Positions 44,344-55,503 of a stretch of DNA of 64,000 bases are shown here, piece by piece. Position 1 is the first letter of the stretch. Each line of letters begins with the position of its first letter. Below the pieces are notes generated by a model. The model made no database searches, had not been told where the DNA came from, and saw only the letters and a list, made by a program, of their open reading frames with translations. Both the position numbers and the translations under genes were made by a program. The stretch is taken from the NCBI RefSeq assembly GCF_051020955.1, contig NC_135027.1:6076001-6140000 (forward strand), given 5' to 3'. The DNA is from Megalopta genalis (Eukaryota > Arthropoda > Insecta > Hymenoptera > Halictidae).

Positions 44344-44871
44344 TTGTTGTTACGAAAAATGGTAATAGTAGGGGAAATGAAATCACGCTTTAATTAAATC
44401 TCTCTCGCCACTATTGCGAATGAAACAAATTGAGATCGTATTTTCTCCCGGTACGAGAGGCGAACTCGGAAATAGATTTCGCCACGGACTCCGATATATT
44501 TCGTCCAACGCACGATATGCACGCTTTAGAGGATCGCATCGAGTCGCTTCGAGAGCTTCGAACGCAAGTTGGCGTAAACGGAGCGGCTTTCGCAATGCCA
44601 AGGTTATGATCGTACAGGTGAGAGGTCCCACACGAGCGCGACCCGCGATCCATTAAATTACAATTATAAAGTCGAAGATCTGTTTATAGCCTCGTGATTC
44701 ATCGGTTTGCCCGACAGCATTTCTCGCAGCAGGAAGTAATGACTAATAGGTTCCATCGAGGAGGTCCGCCGGTTCTGTGCACGCCCATTCCCCTAGCCAA
44801 CGCCAGCCATACGCGCCTCCTAATTCTCCAATTCTCTCCGCGTTCTGTTACTGTTGCCGAACCATTTTCAT
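43836..44871. other. Unique sequence with (GA)n at 44304-44341
   Basis: CpG-rich. Frames of 60-134 codons overlap on both strands with no domain. No element is found. Confidence 0.4.
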
Positions 44872-45122
44872 TTGAACCCTTTGCGCCCGAGCGGCGACTC
44901 CGAGGCACCATTGAAAAATTGTCACATCGCGTTCCAAGATCAGTTTTTCACTATCAAAGCTTGGATATAAAAAGTTGTTAAGAGTCTAACTGCCGTATAA
45001 GAGTCACAAGACTCAATTTCATACGCGTGAAATGCACTTTGTCACGTCAAATGGAAATACTGTAGGACAGAAAAGTTTAATTTAGATTTACAGTTGAAAT
45101 CGTTTCGAGTGCAAAGGGTTAA
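44872..45122. mobile_element. TTAA MITE, CCCTTTGCACTCGA family (inverted, diverged left end)
   Basis: 251 bp. The left target is TTGA and the left end GAACCCTTTGCGCCCGAGCG. The right end TTTCGAGTGCAAAGGGTTAA is intact. The interior is in reverse family orientation (CACCATTGAAAAATTGTCAC ... TACAGTTGAAATCG). Confidence 0.83.
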
Positions 45123-45228
45123 CACCTTCAAGTACCGCCGACACTTGCCGGTCGTCTTGCGAGCAACATCAAGATAGTTTTAATCGTCGTGCGAGTGTTG
45201 ATAGCTACGTCAATCTAAATCGAGAGTC

Positions 45229-45592
45229 ATAACCTCTTAACGCACTGTTTTTTTTTTTAAACGACCAAAAAAGATCAATTTACCGCCCCTGATTCTACTT
45301 TTCTTTTGGTGGAGAATTTTGATATACCGCGCTTTTGTTCCATGAGGAAAGGCTATATTTTATTCGTGAATAAATAAGTGTTACAGCTTACAATCCCATG
45401 TAAATGATAAATATCAATAAAACGATTGTTTTTTTTTTGCATTCACATCGTTATATTCAATTCTCGATTATATTCGAGTGTGAAAAATTACAGCAGCATA
45501 AAATAGAACGCCGCTCGAATTACCTCGAGTGTGCATAGTTTGGCCTGTTTAGCGCGCTCGAATTAACTCGAGCGTACAAGTTAAGGGGTCAA
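45229..45592. mobile_element. TTAA element related to 23807-24321 (inverted)
   Basis: Ends ATAACCTCTTAACGCAC and GTACAAGTTAAGGGGTCAA are both slightly decayed. The right subterminal CGCTCGAATTAACTCGAGCG (45555-45574) is the same palindrome as at 23825-23844 with one mismatch pair. The internal CTTACAATCCCATGTAAATG and ATAAATATCAATAAAACGAT match the reverse complement of the 23807 element. Non-coding. Confidence 0.84.
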
Positions 45593-46417
45593 AGCGCTTA
45601 AAAAGCGCTGAAAAAATCGAATCCTGTGATTTTGTGTAATCCTGTGTATGCAAAGGTGGCGCCGAGTTGGGTCTGGTCACGCGACACTTTCAGCGCCGAA
45701 AGACAATACCAAATTAATAACGAAGGTCATTAGCAATCATCGTGAGTGTACGAATACAGAAATTGTCGAGCGATTTTTAAGTGGTATTATACAAGTCGAG
45801 GCTGTTCCTAGGTGACGCCCCAGACTAGTTGGAAAGACTAATTGCCAGGCCCGTCGAGATTCGGTCGAACACGAACATGAATATCAGCCACGAAGGCTGT
45901 TTACTAGCAGCGTAGTAAACCACTGATAAAAAACCTCTGACATATAGAAAGTCGTATACGAAACGGTACGCCGCGTAACCGTGAACGAACACAAAACATT
46001 TATAGGGAATACGGGTGGCTTGTAGATTGGTCAATGACACGGGTACGGAAAACAGACGGGAATGTGTCTCCTATTATTTCAAATTGATCAATAACCAGAA
46101 ATATACGCGCAGTCGAGTAATGGCTCGATCGGTCTCGAAGATGTCCATGTTTCGTCTGGAATTATAATTGGCTCCTCCAAACCCGCGGCTACGGTTATTA
46201 TTTATTTATATACTTATAAACGGGAAACCCCATTAGAGCACGTAATTGAAGATATCAGCGCAGTGATTATAATCTCTAATTTCGATATTTAACAATAGAG
46301 ACGCCGAAAAGATCAATTGCGACACTGTAGTCGTTCGCTAGGATAGTAATTTTTGTTACAGGATCCGAACGAAGAAAATTTGTCTGGTATAGTAACGTAT
46401 TAAAGTGTTGTTGCCGA
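45593..46417. other. Unique sequence, no feature seen
   Basis: No convincing frame, element or microsatellite. Confidence 0.4.
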
Positions 46418-46981
46418 TTAACACGTTGAATGTCACGGGGGTCACCGGTGACCGGCACTTAACTTGGCGGTGACGCCATGGGTGCCACCGGTGACCGGCG
46501 CGCCCAAATTGATAGGAATATATATAATTTAAAAGAAATGTGAATATCTAAAATTTTGCATTATTACCATCGTCGATTCAAACAGTGGACCCCTGTCGCA
46601 ATTAACATGTCAAACATGGTTATACACTGTGACTTATCTATTGCAGGTAATATTAGGTCTACCGGAAAGTTCTGCCCGTTTAAGAAATGAAAGGAAACAA
46701 TAGATTTTTCATAAATTTAGTAATATTTATCGTACGATATAATTTCCGTCGTTACTTATAATCTCTTGCCAGCGTGATGGCAATTTGTGAGCAACATTGT
46801 TCAAAAATATATGTCTCACACGAATCTGTGCATATCTATTGAAATTTGCAATGACATTGTCGGACAGAACTTTCCGGTAGACCTAATATTTCAACATTAT
46901 ACGTATCGCATAAAAGAAAATTCATCGTGGCGCCACGGACAATTTCTGTAAAACCGGGGCGTGTGGCATTCAACGTGTTAA
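46418..46981. mobile_element. TTAA element with GGTCACCGGTGACC palindrome, mariner inside
   Basis: 564 bp including TTAA at both ends. Termini TTAACACGTTGAATGTCAC and GTGGCATTCAACGTGTTAA are inverted. Near the left end are a perfect palindrome GGTCACCGGTGACC (46440-46453) and a second CCACCGGTGACC (46484-46496). A 228-bp mariner derivative (46656-46883) sits in its AT-rich middle. The right subterminal region resembles that of 36215-36448. Confidence 0.87.
46656..46883 (-). mobile_element. 228-bp mariner-derived MITE (GGTCTACCGGAAAG ends)
   Basis: Ends GGTCTACCGGAAAGTTCTGC and GACAGAACTTTCCGGTAGACC, TA-flanked. The interior keeps the 3' end of a transposase frame on the minus strand (the stretch with ACTTATAATCTCTTGCCAGC and GTGATGGCAA corresponds to the C-terminal LPSRWQEVI region at 32452-32540) and a remnant of the 5' end (ATATGTCTCACACGAATCTG). 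It is a smaller deletion derivative of the family at 31342-32940. Confidence 0.87.
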
Positions 46982-49949
46982 TCGGGTGAACAAGACGAGA
47001 CACGTTCGACAAGAGTTCCGAGACCGTCTCTCTGGCCTGCACGAATCCCCGAAAGAATTTTCGAATTTTCGTCGGTGCCCGTCCCAGTCAAACGCGGAAA
47101 CCGATACGACTAGAATTCAATGTTTTTTTTTCACGTTCGAATTCCGACAGCGCTCGTATTCACGGTCAAACGTTTCAGCATAAAGGCGGATTGTGGAACC
47201 GTGACTGTGCCCGCATCGGACTCGGAAGGTCGACTCGCAACGTAAAAAGGTGTATTAACCTTGACGTCTCTTTCCTTCGCCACGCAAGCGACTTGACCAA
47301 GAACTTTCGAACTAATAACGAGAGAACGACGATAGGCGTCGCCGGGCGAAACAAACGAAAAACGGAAAATGGCCGTCGCGACAGGTTATGGGAACGTACC
47401 CCGCGATGTAAATCTGCGAAATCAGTGACTACATATAGCCATGGCAGGGATGGGTCGTTGACCAGCGCGCACTCTATGGCAGATACCCGGCATCCGCGGT
47501 CGAATACTTCAAAACAAAGGGACACCGGGGTAGCCTCGCGAAGTATAATCGAAATACAATCTACCCTGGAATCGTACTCGTGGCAAACGATATTCAAAAA
47601 TTCACTCGGTAAACTTTCCACGAGACACAAGAGCATCTGTCAAATTTTCAGAAGCACGATACCCAAACGCGAATCGATACGAGCGAATTTACGATTGCGC
47701 CCAAGAAAATCGCCCACGTTCGAGAAAAACGTCCCTGTAACCTGCGAAAGGAATGTCTCTCGGAATTTCCACCGATAAACAAACAACGAACTTTAGAGCA
47801 GTGTCGTGTTTCCTGCGAACCGAACGAGAGATCATTTAGTCACGACGTTGTTCTACGATCTAAACGGTTGCCGTCTAAAAGTTGTCTTTGTTCGAAACGG
47901 TAGCCATTTAACGGGAGAAAAAGTCAATGAATCAGGTGCACACGCGAAAGGAGTATAGCGGCTCTGGAAGTCGCCAAGTTGGTCGTGGTACCGGATCGAT
48001 AGAGCCATTTAATAGAACGGGAAACGGGAGAAGAAGAAAAATAAATGCTGTTCGATCAAAGACCCACCCTGTGACAGCCGTAGCACAACGTTCAAGCTCT
48101 TGCGTCGAGCGTATACACCGTGTACACGTATATATAACTTCTACACATTCTACACCTTATGTACCGTATACACTGTATACAGTATATACGGAGAGTACGT
48201 ACCGCGCCAGCGCCATCCTGACATGAGATAATCCAGGTTCGGTAGGTGTCGAGAGCAAAGTATCCAGATCTGGAAAGAACGCTTTATCGCCGGCACTAAA
48301 TCCCACTGGACACATGCGCGTAAATTCCTGTTCCTCGAACACACGAGCTCCTCATAACTTCCGCTGTTTTTTTTTCTTTTTTTTCCGAGGGGCCTGACCG
48401 TCCGAGAAGCCTCTCCCGAAAATATTTCCTCTCTCACTTCGATTTTCTCTCCGGCAAACTTGTGGCGTCCTCGCGCCTGCGAAACGTAACCAGGGATATT
48501 GTATTCCCTTGCTCCCCGCAGTCCTCGGACGGTAAACTACTCACTGTCACTACCGCATTTTCACTGACGTCGTGTGTTCACCGCGAGAGACGAAACAGGC
48601 CTTCGCGCGGACAGTCGATTACGGCGACGGCCGTACGGAACGACAATCGAGAATCGACGGACGTGCTTCTCTCTCTCTCGACGACGACGAAACGGTCCGA
48701 ACTGTGTACGCGTGTGTGCGCGCCTGTGTACGCCTATGTACGTCTCTCTGTGTACGCGCGTGTATGTGTCACGGGCGAGAAACGAAGAGAGAGAACGAGA
48801 GCGAAATCGAGAGCGAGACCGAGACCGAGAGAGAAAGAGAGACGAGTGTGTAACGGCGCACGCGATAACGGGAGAACGGAAGGCTCGCGGGCCGAATAAC
48901 CTCTAACTCTCGTGTCAACCAGCCTGATTAAATTTTGACTCGCGAACGCGTGACTCGGGCCCGACTAGAACCTGCAGGTCGAGCTGTTACGCCTGCCTAC
49001 TCGAGCGCACAGATCTCTCCAGCCACTATTCCAACTCCGGTCACGGCGCTGGCTCGACTGAACCGAGCTACTGAGCGTCCAACAGTCCCCACCCCAACGG
49101 CCGCGGCCTCGTGCGGTCTCGTGCGATCTCGCTTGGCCTCGTGAGACCTCGGCGGTACTCGTCGATCTTCGGCCTTCCCCGCGATCGCTTCGGAACGCCT
49201 CGTGTCTCGTCGCGACCTCGTGTCGTCGCTAGAACGATGCCTCGCCGCTGGGTACCCAAGGCTTCCACCACTACTACCCACCGCTACTAACACCACTGCC
49301 ACAACCACCCCCGCTACCCGCCACCTTCGACATCTACTCCCTTTCCTCCTCCTCCTCCTCCTCCTACAGGAAACTAACTCTACTCCCCTGTTCGGGAATG
49401 CACGTTTTCTGGCATGCTACTTTGAAATTATACCAACTAATGCTATTGTAACGTAACACACGTCGAACCGACGCACCGCACCGCACCGCACCGCAACGCA
49501 ACGCGTCACGCCGACCGTTCGACGAGCACTCTCTGACATTCGCGTCCTCTGACAACTACCGGTGAGCTTAATATAGCGACGTGTAAAAATATTCAATGAT
49601 TCTTCCGATATTTACGATGCTCCCGAACTCCCGTATGGGAAACCGATCTCGACGAGTCGTTTACCGATTTCGTTGCCCGATCCTACTACACGTGTGTCCG
49701 CTGCACGCGCAAACGTTCCAACGATTAAAAGAAAAGTCCGTAACATTTCGTAACACTATACATACTTATTTCGTTTCTTACCGAGGAATCTCGGATTTCG
49801 CGTGCCATTTATGAATGTGCTTTGTAAATGTCAACCGTCAGGTTTCTCGCCGGAAACAATTTGGAAGACAACCGGTTAAGCTGTATAAATTTGTTCATAC
49901 AAATACATCCTCGGCCGAGCGATCGCCGCGTCTGGGCTCGCGGGTTTCC

Positions 49950-49997
<48 letters not shown>

Positions 49998-50215
49998 CTT
50001 AGGCAGATGGAATGGAATTATTCATGCGGTTAGACGATGGCATATCCGAGGCATTCAAATCAGTATAGGAAACGCGTGAACGTTTACGAATTCAGAGGTA
50101 TAACCGCACAATCGTTGGGACGTGTGAAAGGCTCCCTCTCTCTCTATCGTACTCTCTCTCTATCGCACTCTCTCTCTCTCTCTCTCTATCGCACTCTCTC
50201 TCTCTCTCTCTATCG

Positions 50216-50259
<44 letters not shown>

Positions 50260-50657
50260 TTCTTTTTCCAGTATGCCGCACCGGTTGGATATCGGTGCTT
50301 TCATGTCACCGGAAACGGAGAACAAGCCTATGTGTTCGTCGAGCAACATGAAAAAGAGGTCACGAAAATGTTTTATGGGTGTTTAAGGTGGCCTGGGGTC
50401 GGCGTCAATGGGACCGTGACGTCGTGCCGGAATCACGCACGACGATCGTGACATTGTGAGAATACCCGCTCGCGAAAATAATACAATAACAGGGGCCATC
50501 GTAACAAAAGACGTTCAAAATTGCCCGTGAAGGATCCCATCAACCTGCCGTCGTATTCGATATCGTTCCATAAAAATTATACGCTCGCGCAATACACGCA
50601 CGCACCTAACTATAACACGAGTGCTCCGTATTAGTTACGCCTCTAACACGGATGCCG
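46982..50657. other. Long CpG-rich unique segment with GA/CT tracts
   Basis: The longest transposon-poor stretch here (3.7 kb). It contains a 195-codon plus frame (47191-47778, Arg/Ser/Thr-rich), a 153-codon antisense frame, a TGTACGTCTCTCTGTGTACG cluster near 48735, and GAGAGCGAGACCGAGACCGA near 48815. It also has CACCGCACCGCACCGCACCG near 49480, (CTC)n near 49345, (GA)n at 49952-49994 and interrupted (CT)n with TATCGCACT spacers at 50135-50260. None of the frames shows a known domain. The composition fits a promoter or 5'-exon region, which I cannot prove. Confidence 0.35.
49952..50260. repeat. (GA)n at 49952-49994 and (CT)n/TATCGCACT array at 50135-50260
   Basis: A pure GA run of about 42 bp on the plus strand lies 140 bp before an opposite-sense CT tract. 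The CT tract contains four TATCGCACTCTCTCTCT-type units of about 28-30 bp. The purine run and the pyrimidine run could pair as a long hairpin. Confidence 0.9.
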
Positions 50658-51424
50658 TCAATCGATTGTCATCATTTTATCATTCGTCAAATCTTCCAAT
50701 AGGCAAGAAATTTTTGGTGCGAATTTTTGATGAGCGGCCGCGTTTGCCGTAATTTCGCCTTTCAACGCTAAACCTACCAGTAATACCAACTGGCGTGTAC
50801 TGCTTCATAAAAGTGAGAAGACCGAAATTATCTAGAATTTGTCATCATTTTATCATTCGTCGAATCTTCCAATAGGCAACAAATTTTTAGTGCGAATTTT
50901 TAACGAGCAGCTGCGTTTGCCGTAATTTCGCCTTTTAACACTAAATCTACCAAGCAGTAATATTAATTGGCATCTATTGCTTCATAAAAGTGGGAAGACC
51001 GAATTTATCTAGAATTTGTCATCATTTTATCATTCTTCAAATCTTCCAATAGGCAACAAATTTTTAGTGCGAATTTTTGACGAGCGGCCGCGTTTCCCGT
51101 AATTTCGCCTTTTAACGCTAAACCTACCAGTAATACTAACTGGCGTGTACTGCTTCATAAAAGTGAGAAAATCAAATTTATTTAGAATTTGTCATCATTT
51201 TATCATTCGTCAAATCTTCCAATAGGCAACAAGCAGTAATACTAACTGGCGTGTACTGCTTCACAAAAGTGAGAAGATCGAATGTATTTAGAATTTGTGA
51301 AGTTTTTATTATAAAACCTGCTCCAATAATATAACTTATTCAAGCGTTTTCCACGAAAGAGTCTCGGAACTTCGCAGAATTGCAAAACAAGAAAGCGGTC
51401 ACTCTGACCGCGGTAGGTTTAACT
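50658..51424. repeat. Second CTAAACCTACC array, left-truncated
   Basis: Same 177-bp family as 42544-43461. It begins mid-unit (GATTGTCATCATTTTATCAT at 50667), continues with unit starts near 50767, 50938 and 51116, then a shortened unit (CAACAAGCAGTAATACTAAC near 51230) and the same unique right end, finishing GACCGCGGTAGGTTTAAC. The left TTAACACTAAACC end is missing, so this copy is truncated or arose by exchange within the array. Confidence 0.88.
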
Positions 51425-52851
51425 TGAACCTATTTTAAAGCGAAGGATTTTTTATAGTGTCGGCCAATGTCTTCCGAGTTTAGTTTAGTGGATTGGTGGA
51501 GCGGATAGCATCTGTGGAACAATGGGTCTTTTGTGCGAAGAAAGTTGATTCGACGCGGAGGAAATGTGTTTTGCAGCGATCCTTGGTTTTCGGTAGACAA
51601 AGGGACTGGGCTGGCCGGTACTCCGGGAGAGCAAACGTCCGTTCACCGCGCTTATGGGAGAGACCGATGCGTTTCTTCGTTTTTTTGTACGGTGACAGCG
51701 CGGATCACAGCTGCCACCGCACACGATTTCCGCGGGCCCGGACGACTGCATCGTTTGCGATTGTGTCACGTTTGCGTCGAGCGACGCGTCGGTCACATAA
51801 GAGTGACACTAATTTTTCACCAATGTTGAAAATTCATTTTCATTGTATTGTATCCGAGCAAACTGAACTTGACTAGGATGTTTCGGATGCGAAAGAGTTC
51901 TAGTGTCGTCCGCTTATGATAAATGTTAACTTTCTATTTTCGTTTTAGTTAATCAAATTGCTTCGACCTTGTGGGAATTTTACGGATCCTCGAGCCTACG
52001 ACGAAGCTTTCAGGGAATTATTGGTGAAAAGAAAGAGGCCTCTGGACACTCGACGATTCGAGAGTTTTCAGAGTTTACAAAGACCTGGAGTATTTTCGGC
52101 CCGGCGATCCACCGGTTTTGTACGGTTGTTTCGTCTTTAGGCCGTTTTACTAAATCCGAAAAGGCTGCTTACCTGGACGATTCGGATTCTTAAGCCTCCA
52201 CCTCAAGGGTCTTATGTTCGGCCCTCGTCCCTTTGAAAATTGATCTCAGTCTTTACGACTTTTATCTTTTCTTCACATGAAATATACGTATCTATTATTA
52301 TCAATGAAAGTACATATAACGCAAAGATGTGACGATATTTGTTACGAGAAGGATATTTGTGATTTGACATAACACAATTCCCTTTACGTCGAAAAAATAT
52401 TTAAAGCTTGTAAGGAGCTCTGATCTAATACCAGGGAAAAATGTTTAATGGTTGCGAGCTGTAACACATGTGTGAAAACATGAACGACGAGCAACAGTAA
52501 AGGACGGAATGACTATAGTAGTCACTTTGCTATACCTCTTAACGCAAATGTGCATAACGGACGTTGCGATAAGTGTAAAAAAGCAGTTTGTCCGGCACAT
52601 CGTGAAGAGAAAATTGTCTGAGTGTGTTTGTCTTTATCTTCAATCAAAGATTTAGTGAAAGAAATTGATAATATCAATTTAACGCATTAAGTTTGGAAAA
52701 ATGAAGATGGGACGAGGGTCAAACCACGTTCCCCGTTTCAAAGATCAATTCCGTTGTTGTTCCTTTTTAACGCGTTGACTGCCCCAACCACGAAATAAGG
52801 TGGATTTATTTATTATTTTTTACTTATTATTTTACTTATCATACAAACTTA
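51425..52851. other. Unique sequence, unrecognised frames
   Basis: Plus frames 51493-51876 (127 codons) and 51958-52140, with a TTTTCGTTTTAG polypyrimidine-AG near 51948 that resembles a splice acceptor. No domain is recognised. TTTTTAACGCGTTGACTGCC at 52767 resembles a TTAA-element left end without a partner. Confidence 0.3.
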
Positions 52852-53543
52852 TTAACCCTTTGCAATCGAAGTTTTTTTTGAGTCATATTACCAGCAACTC
52901 GAAGCCATTTTAGTGAAAAGATCATATTCACATGTAAGTTCATGATATAAGCATTAAAAGAAAAGTCATCGTTGTATGTTATTATTTTTTTAATTGTTTA
53001 TGGATACAAATGTTAGGATATATAAAAAAAATTATAAAATTATTACATTTTGTAATCTTCCAAAGCGTGATACCTCTCGTCTATATTAGCGTCTATATTA
53101 TTTATGTAATGTTCACTATGAACTTCAAATTCTAATTCGTCGCTACTACTTTCAATATCACTATAATTTTCACAAATTTTTCTTTTATTTGCCATATCGG
53201 GGATATAAATATGTATTCAAAATATAAAAACAACAGATAAACTAGAATCTGATATACACTCTACTGCTGAATAACACGACTTAACTCACTTGCATCCAAG
53301 TGCGGAATGCGGAATGTTGCTCAAACCGCGATTGTGTGCTGTTATCGAGAGCATAACAATCCGCGAGCCGCGACCGTCATTTGTCACCAACAGCGAAACA
53401 TCCTATAACTAATTCTTACGATTTGTTTTTGTTCTTATGTTAAAAACTGAAAATTATTTGCATTGTCTCCGTAGCGGAGCCCTCGAGTTTGAAGACAAAT
53501 TTTAAATGGCTCCGCTCCGGAGCCCTCGAGTGCAAAGGGTTAA
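52852..53543. mobile_element. piggyBac derivative, shorter copy of 31400-32445
   Basis: 692 bp with TTAA at both ends and termini TTAACCCTTTGCAATCGAAG and CGAGTGCAAAGGGTTAA. It matches 31400-32445 closely on both sides but lacks about 355 bp between the region near 31627 and about 31990. A junction sequence GTCTATATTAGCGTCTATAT suggests deletion between short repeats. Only the first few dozen codons of the transposase derivative remain, and the cysteine-rich end is lost. Confidence 0.92.
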
Positions 53544-53545
53544 TA

Positions 53546-53793
53546 TTAACCCTTTGCACTCGAATGGCGACTCTGAGACGCCACTAAAAATTGGTGTACT
53601 ATTTTTCGAAATCATTCTGAGAGCATCGGACTCGTTTCGACTTGAAAAGAAACTATTAAAATTGCATCGTACTTGTCAACAGGCTCAGTTTCATGTGCAT
53701 AAGTCGCAATAAATTATATAAAATAGAACTACAGTAGATCAGAAATCATGTTTTGGATTTCGAATTCGAATAGCTTCGACCGCAAAGGGTTAA
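53546..53793. mobile_element. TTAA MITE adjoining the piggyBac derivative
   Basis: 248 bp with TTAA borders, starting two bases after the previous element's TTAA. Ends TTAACCCTTTGCACTCGAAT and CGACCGCAAAGGGTTAA. The interior is in reverse family orientation and more diverged than most copies (GAGAGCATCGGACTCGTTTC). Two elements of one family back to back could move as a unit if the outer ends were used. Confidence 0.88.
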
Positions 53794-54959
53794 ACGTTGA
53801 CATCTCTAAATGTTGGAATCACGATCGATCTCTAAAAGTGGTCCTCGAAGAGGGGGCCCCGGGTGATTTGTCGGTGTTTTTTCTCGCAACCGCGTCCGTG
53901 AACGAGAGACGCCATGGCGGCGACGTCGACGCGGCGCGGTAAAAACTAAAGAGAAGAAAGAGAGAAGAATGGAAAGCGTAATAGAGTTTGCATGGCACTC
54001 GTCGCGTGCTCTGGGGCGGACGAGACTCAGGGACGTTTTTTTAAAGGGGTCAAGGGGAGCCTACGCCCCGGGGCTGTCCTTATTAACGCTGACCTTTACA
54101 CCTCGAAATCGGGAATTTCCAAATTTGTTACGAAAATCAACGCGACGCGACAGCTGCGTCGACCTTTCTATTTCTCGCCGTTGGATTTTTGTCTGACAAA
54201 TACACGAAGATTACTTCTGTGAATTCTGAAAGCAATGCAGCTTTGTATCTCTCGATTGGGGCCCTTATCTCGGCTGTTTATACGTACGCTGTTTATTACG
54301 ATCGATATTGTCCGTGAACGCATCGCAAGGTTCGCTTTGTCACGTCACTGTGGATCCTCCAGTCGTACAGTGAAGACGTTCGTTCTTTAAAATGCAGTCA
54401 TAATCGATCTGCGAATTTTTATGCAAAATAAAAAATGTCCTGCGCTAATTGAAAAATGTTAGGAATTAAATAGCAAGTTCGTTGTTTCTTCAATCCTCGG
54501 ATCATTTTCGCAACAGTACCATTGACGATGTTTATAACAATTCTGTGCTTTATTCAGCAATTTTTCCAAACATTTTGAAGATGTTTTCTGCGGCCTTTCC
54601 CTTGTTCCCAATGTAACAAGCAATGTATTTTATTTAATTGCCGAAAATTGAATAATAATCGAGTGTACGATTTAAATGCTTCGGGACAAAATTGACCCGG
54701 CGACCGTCATGCGAGGGTCAATCGTTCTAGTAGATAAAAAAATGTTGCACGAAATTTTGTTCTTATCTTACCAACGCTAGGTTGTACTACGAATTCCGGC
54801 CCACCCTGTATTTGAAACAAGAGATTGTAAAGGATCTGTATTTAATAGAAGAAACAATGAAATCCAAAATCGTAGCAGAAAATCGATTCTTCGATTCGCG
54901 TTAATACCAGGGAACAACGCGTTTGCTATGGTCCAACCGTGCCGAGGATACACGTTCTA
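53794..54959. other. Unique sequence, CpG-rich to about 54200
   Basis: Plus frames of 64-76 codons are unrecognised. GGGACAAAATTGACCCGGCGACCGTCATGCGAGGGTC near 54685 has short complementary pieces (GACCC/GGGTC). No element is assigned. Confidence 0.35.
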
Positions 54960-55503
54960 TTAACCCTTAAATGCATATTGTTGCCAATTGTCTACATTCC
55001 AGTTCCACTTAATTTTATTCAAAAATCTGAGTAGGTGCGTTTCCGAACACACGTTGATAACAATAGACAATAGACCATGTGTGAAATAAAAGACTTGACA
55101 TTACTTTTGGCGAGTAAGTTATACGTTTTTTGACATTTGAATGTGGTGGGTGATAACTTCCAGGTTGCAAAGGATTTTCACGGACTGAGTGCATCAAATG
55201 CAAGGTTGCTTCGTGTCGCAACAAAAATCGCAATTGCTTTGCTGCATTTCATTTATAAATAATGCGAAAATTCCTATACCAATAGATAATATAAATACAT
55301 GACCATTTGTTTACGTCCACAATAATTTTAGTAATAAACGCATATTGTTGCCAAAAGTCTACGTACAACTTTTTTTTTCAAAATAAATACTCAATATTAT
55401 TACCTAGACTTTTTTATTTATTTTTTACGTAACCTATGACTACATTCCTATAAAAAACGATTTGTTAAAATTCAAAACAAAAAATCATGCATTTAAGGGT
55501 TAA
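54960..55503. mobile_element. TTAA element, TTAACCCTTAAATGCA ends
   Basis: 544 bp including TTAA at both borders. Ends TTAACCCTTAAATGCATATT and CATGCATTTAAGGGTTAA. CGCATATTGTTGCCAAAAGTC at 55338 repeats the left subterminal GCATATTGTTGCCAATTGTC. The interior includes a short minus-strand frame (55015-55233, MRFLLRHEATLHLMHSVREN) reminiscent of the C-terminal parts of insect piggyBac-like proteins, but too short to assign. Non-autonomous. Confidence 0.82.

Noticed and set aside
47191..47778. 195-codon frame in the long CpG-rich segment
   Set aside because: No domain or motif, an antisense frame of similar length overlaps it, and the composition equals the surrounding non-coding DNA.
51940..52140. 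Polypyrimidine-AG followed by a 60-codon frame as an internal exon
   Set aside because: No domain, no matching donor with confidence, and no homologous protein recognised.
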